Below, in pieces: positions 44,966-45,011 of a stretch of DNA of 45,011 nucleotides. Each line of letters starts with the position of its first letter. Position 1 is the stretch's first letter. This stretch comes from Bacillota bacterium. Its GTDB lineage: Bacteria; Bacillota; Sulfobacillia; Sulfobacillales; Sulfobacillaceae. Location of the stretch: positions 1-45,011 of the forward strand of contig JAJYHT010000076.1 in assembly GCA_021784595.1 (NCBI GenBank), written 5' to 3'. The notes under the pieces were generated by a model, which did not search any database, had not been told where the DNA came from, and saw nothing but the letters and a program-made list of their open reading frames with translations. The position numbers were made by a program, and so were the translations under genes.

Positions 44966-45011
44966 AGTCATGGAGAGTTTGATCCTGGCTCAGGACGAAC
45001 GCTGGCGGCGT
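44966..45011 (+). rRNA. rrs: 16S ribosomal RNA, 5' end only
   Basis: GAGAGTTTGATCCTGGCTCA followed by GGACGAACGCTGGCGGCGT is the universal start of bacterial 16S rRNA. The exact 5' end is set a few bases upstream by analogy; the gene continues beyond the window. Confidence 0.97.

Overview
The window is chromosomal DNA from a Gram-positive, endospore-forming bacterium. The evidence is a spoIIQ/spoIIID/ywmB sporulation block, the Firmicutes gene order rpmE-prfA-prmC-ywlC-ywlE-rpiB-ywlG-upp-atp, an S-box riboswitch in front of metK, long-form HPF, strong G-rich ribosome binding sites and frequent GTG/TTG starts. Moderate GC and protein style suggest a deep-branching, possibly acidophilic or thermophilic lineage such as Sulfobacillus. 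That placement is inference; the 16S start at the right edge is too short to settle it.

Layout. 1-4.3 kb: the 3' end of moeA, a DUF2268 metallopeptidase, a decayed stretch, a PspA/IM30 gene and a reverse-strand dapB. 4.3-7.4 kb is an accessory scar. It holds a short-chain dehydrogenase relic with an internal deletion, the truncated 3' end of an ISAs1-type insertion sequence, a 234-bp MITE-like element, a PIN-domain toxin/UPF0175 antitoxin-like pair, a ribbon-helix-helix gene with a homopolymer frameshift behind an array of ACAGGT sites, and a second copy of the 149-bp IS end. That second copy ends 23 bp before the rpmE promoter.

7.4-22 kb is the conserved core: ribosomal protein L31, release factor RF1 and its methylase, a rhodanese and an ArsB/NhaD-type transporter inserted in the operon, threonylcarbamoyl-AMP synthase, arginine phosphatase, ribose-5-phosphate isomerase B, YwlG, uracil phosphoribosyltransferase and a complete F1Fo ATP synthase operon (atpZ-I-B-E-F-H-A-G-D-C) closed by a strong terminator. 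22.4-26.4 kb: an anchored protein of unknown function, YwmB, a degenerate-LytM SpoIIQ, SpoIIID, then SAM-riboswitch-controlled metK.

26.4-32 kb: a short GT2-like protein, a membrane GGDEF diguanylate cyclase, DnaA-box-like repeats, a cold-shock protein, HPF, an unknown two-module protein and an HD-GYP phosphodiesterase. The cyclase and phosphodiesterase appear to share an N-terminal membrane module, so cyclic-di-GMP synthesis and breakdown are encoded close together. 32-37.3 kb: secA, prfB with its programmed +1 frameshift, a DUF2993 protein and YitT. 37.3-45 kb: a reverse-strand DUF2089/DUF4097 pair with an 18-residue repeat solenoid, an MFS transporter, a CBS protein, a class A beta-lactamase-like protein without a signal peptide, a ribokinase, a small RHH-like protein, a class II fumarase, and the leader and first bases of a 16S rRNA gene.

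The least ordinary part is the 4.3-7.4 kb island. I see no clearly new multi-gene system; the best candidates for undescribed biology are listed as findings with their limits.
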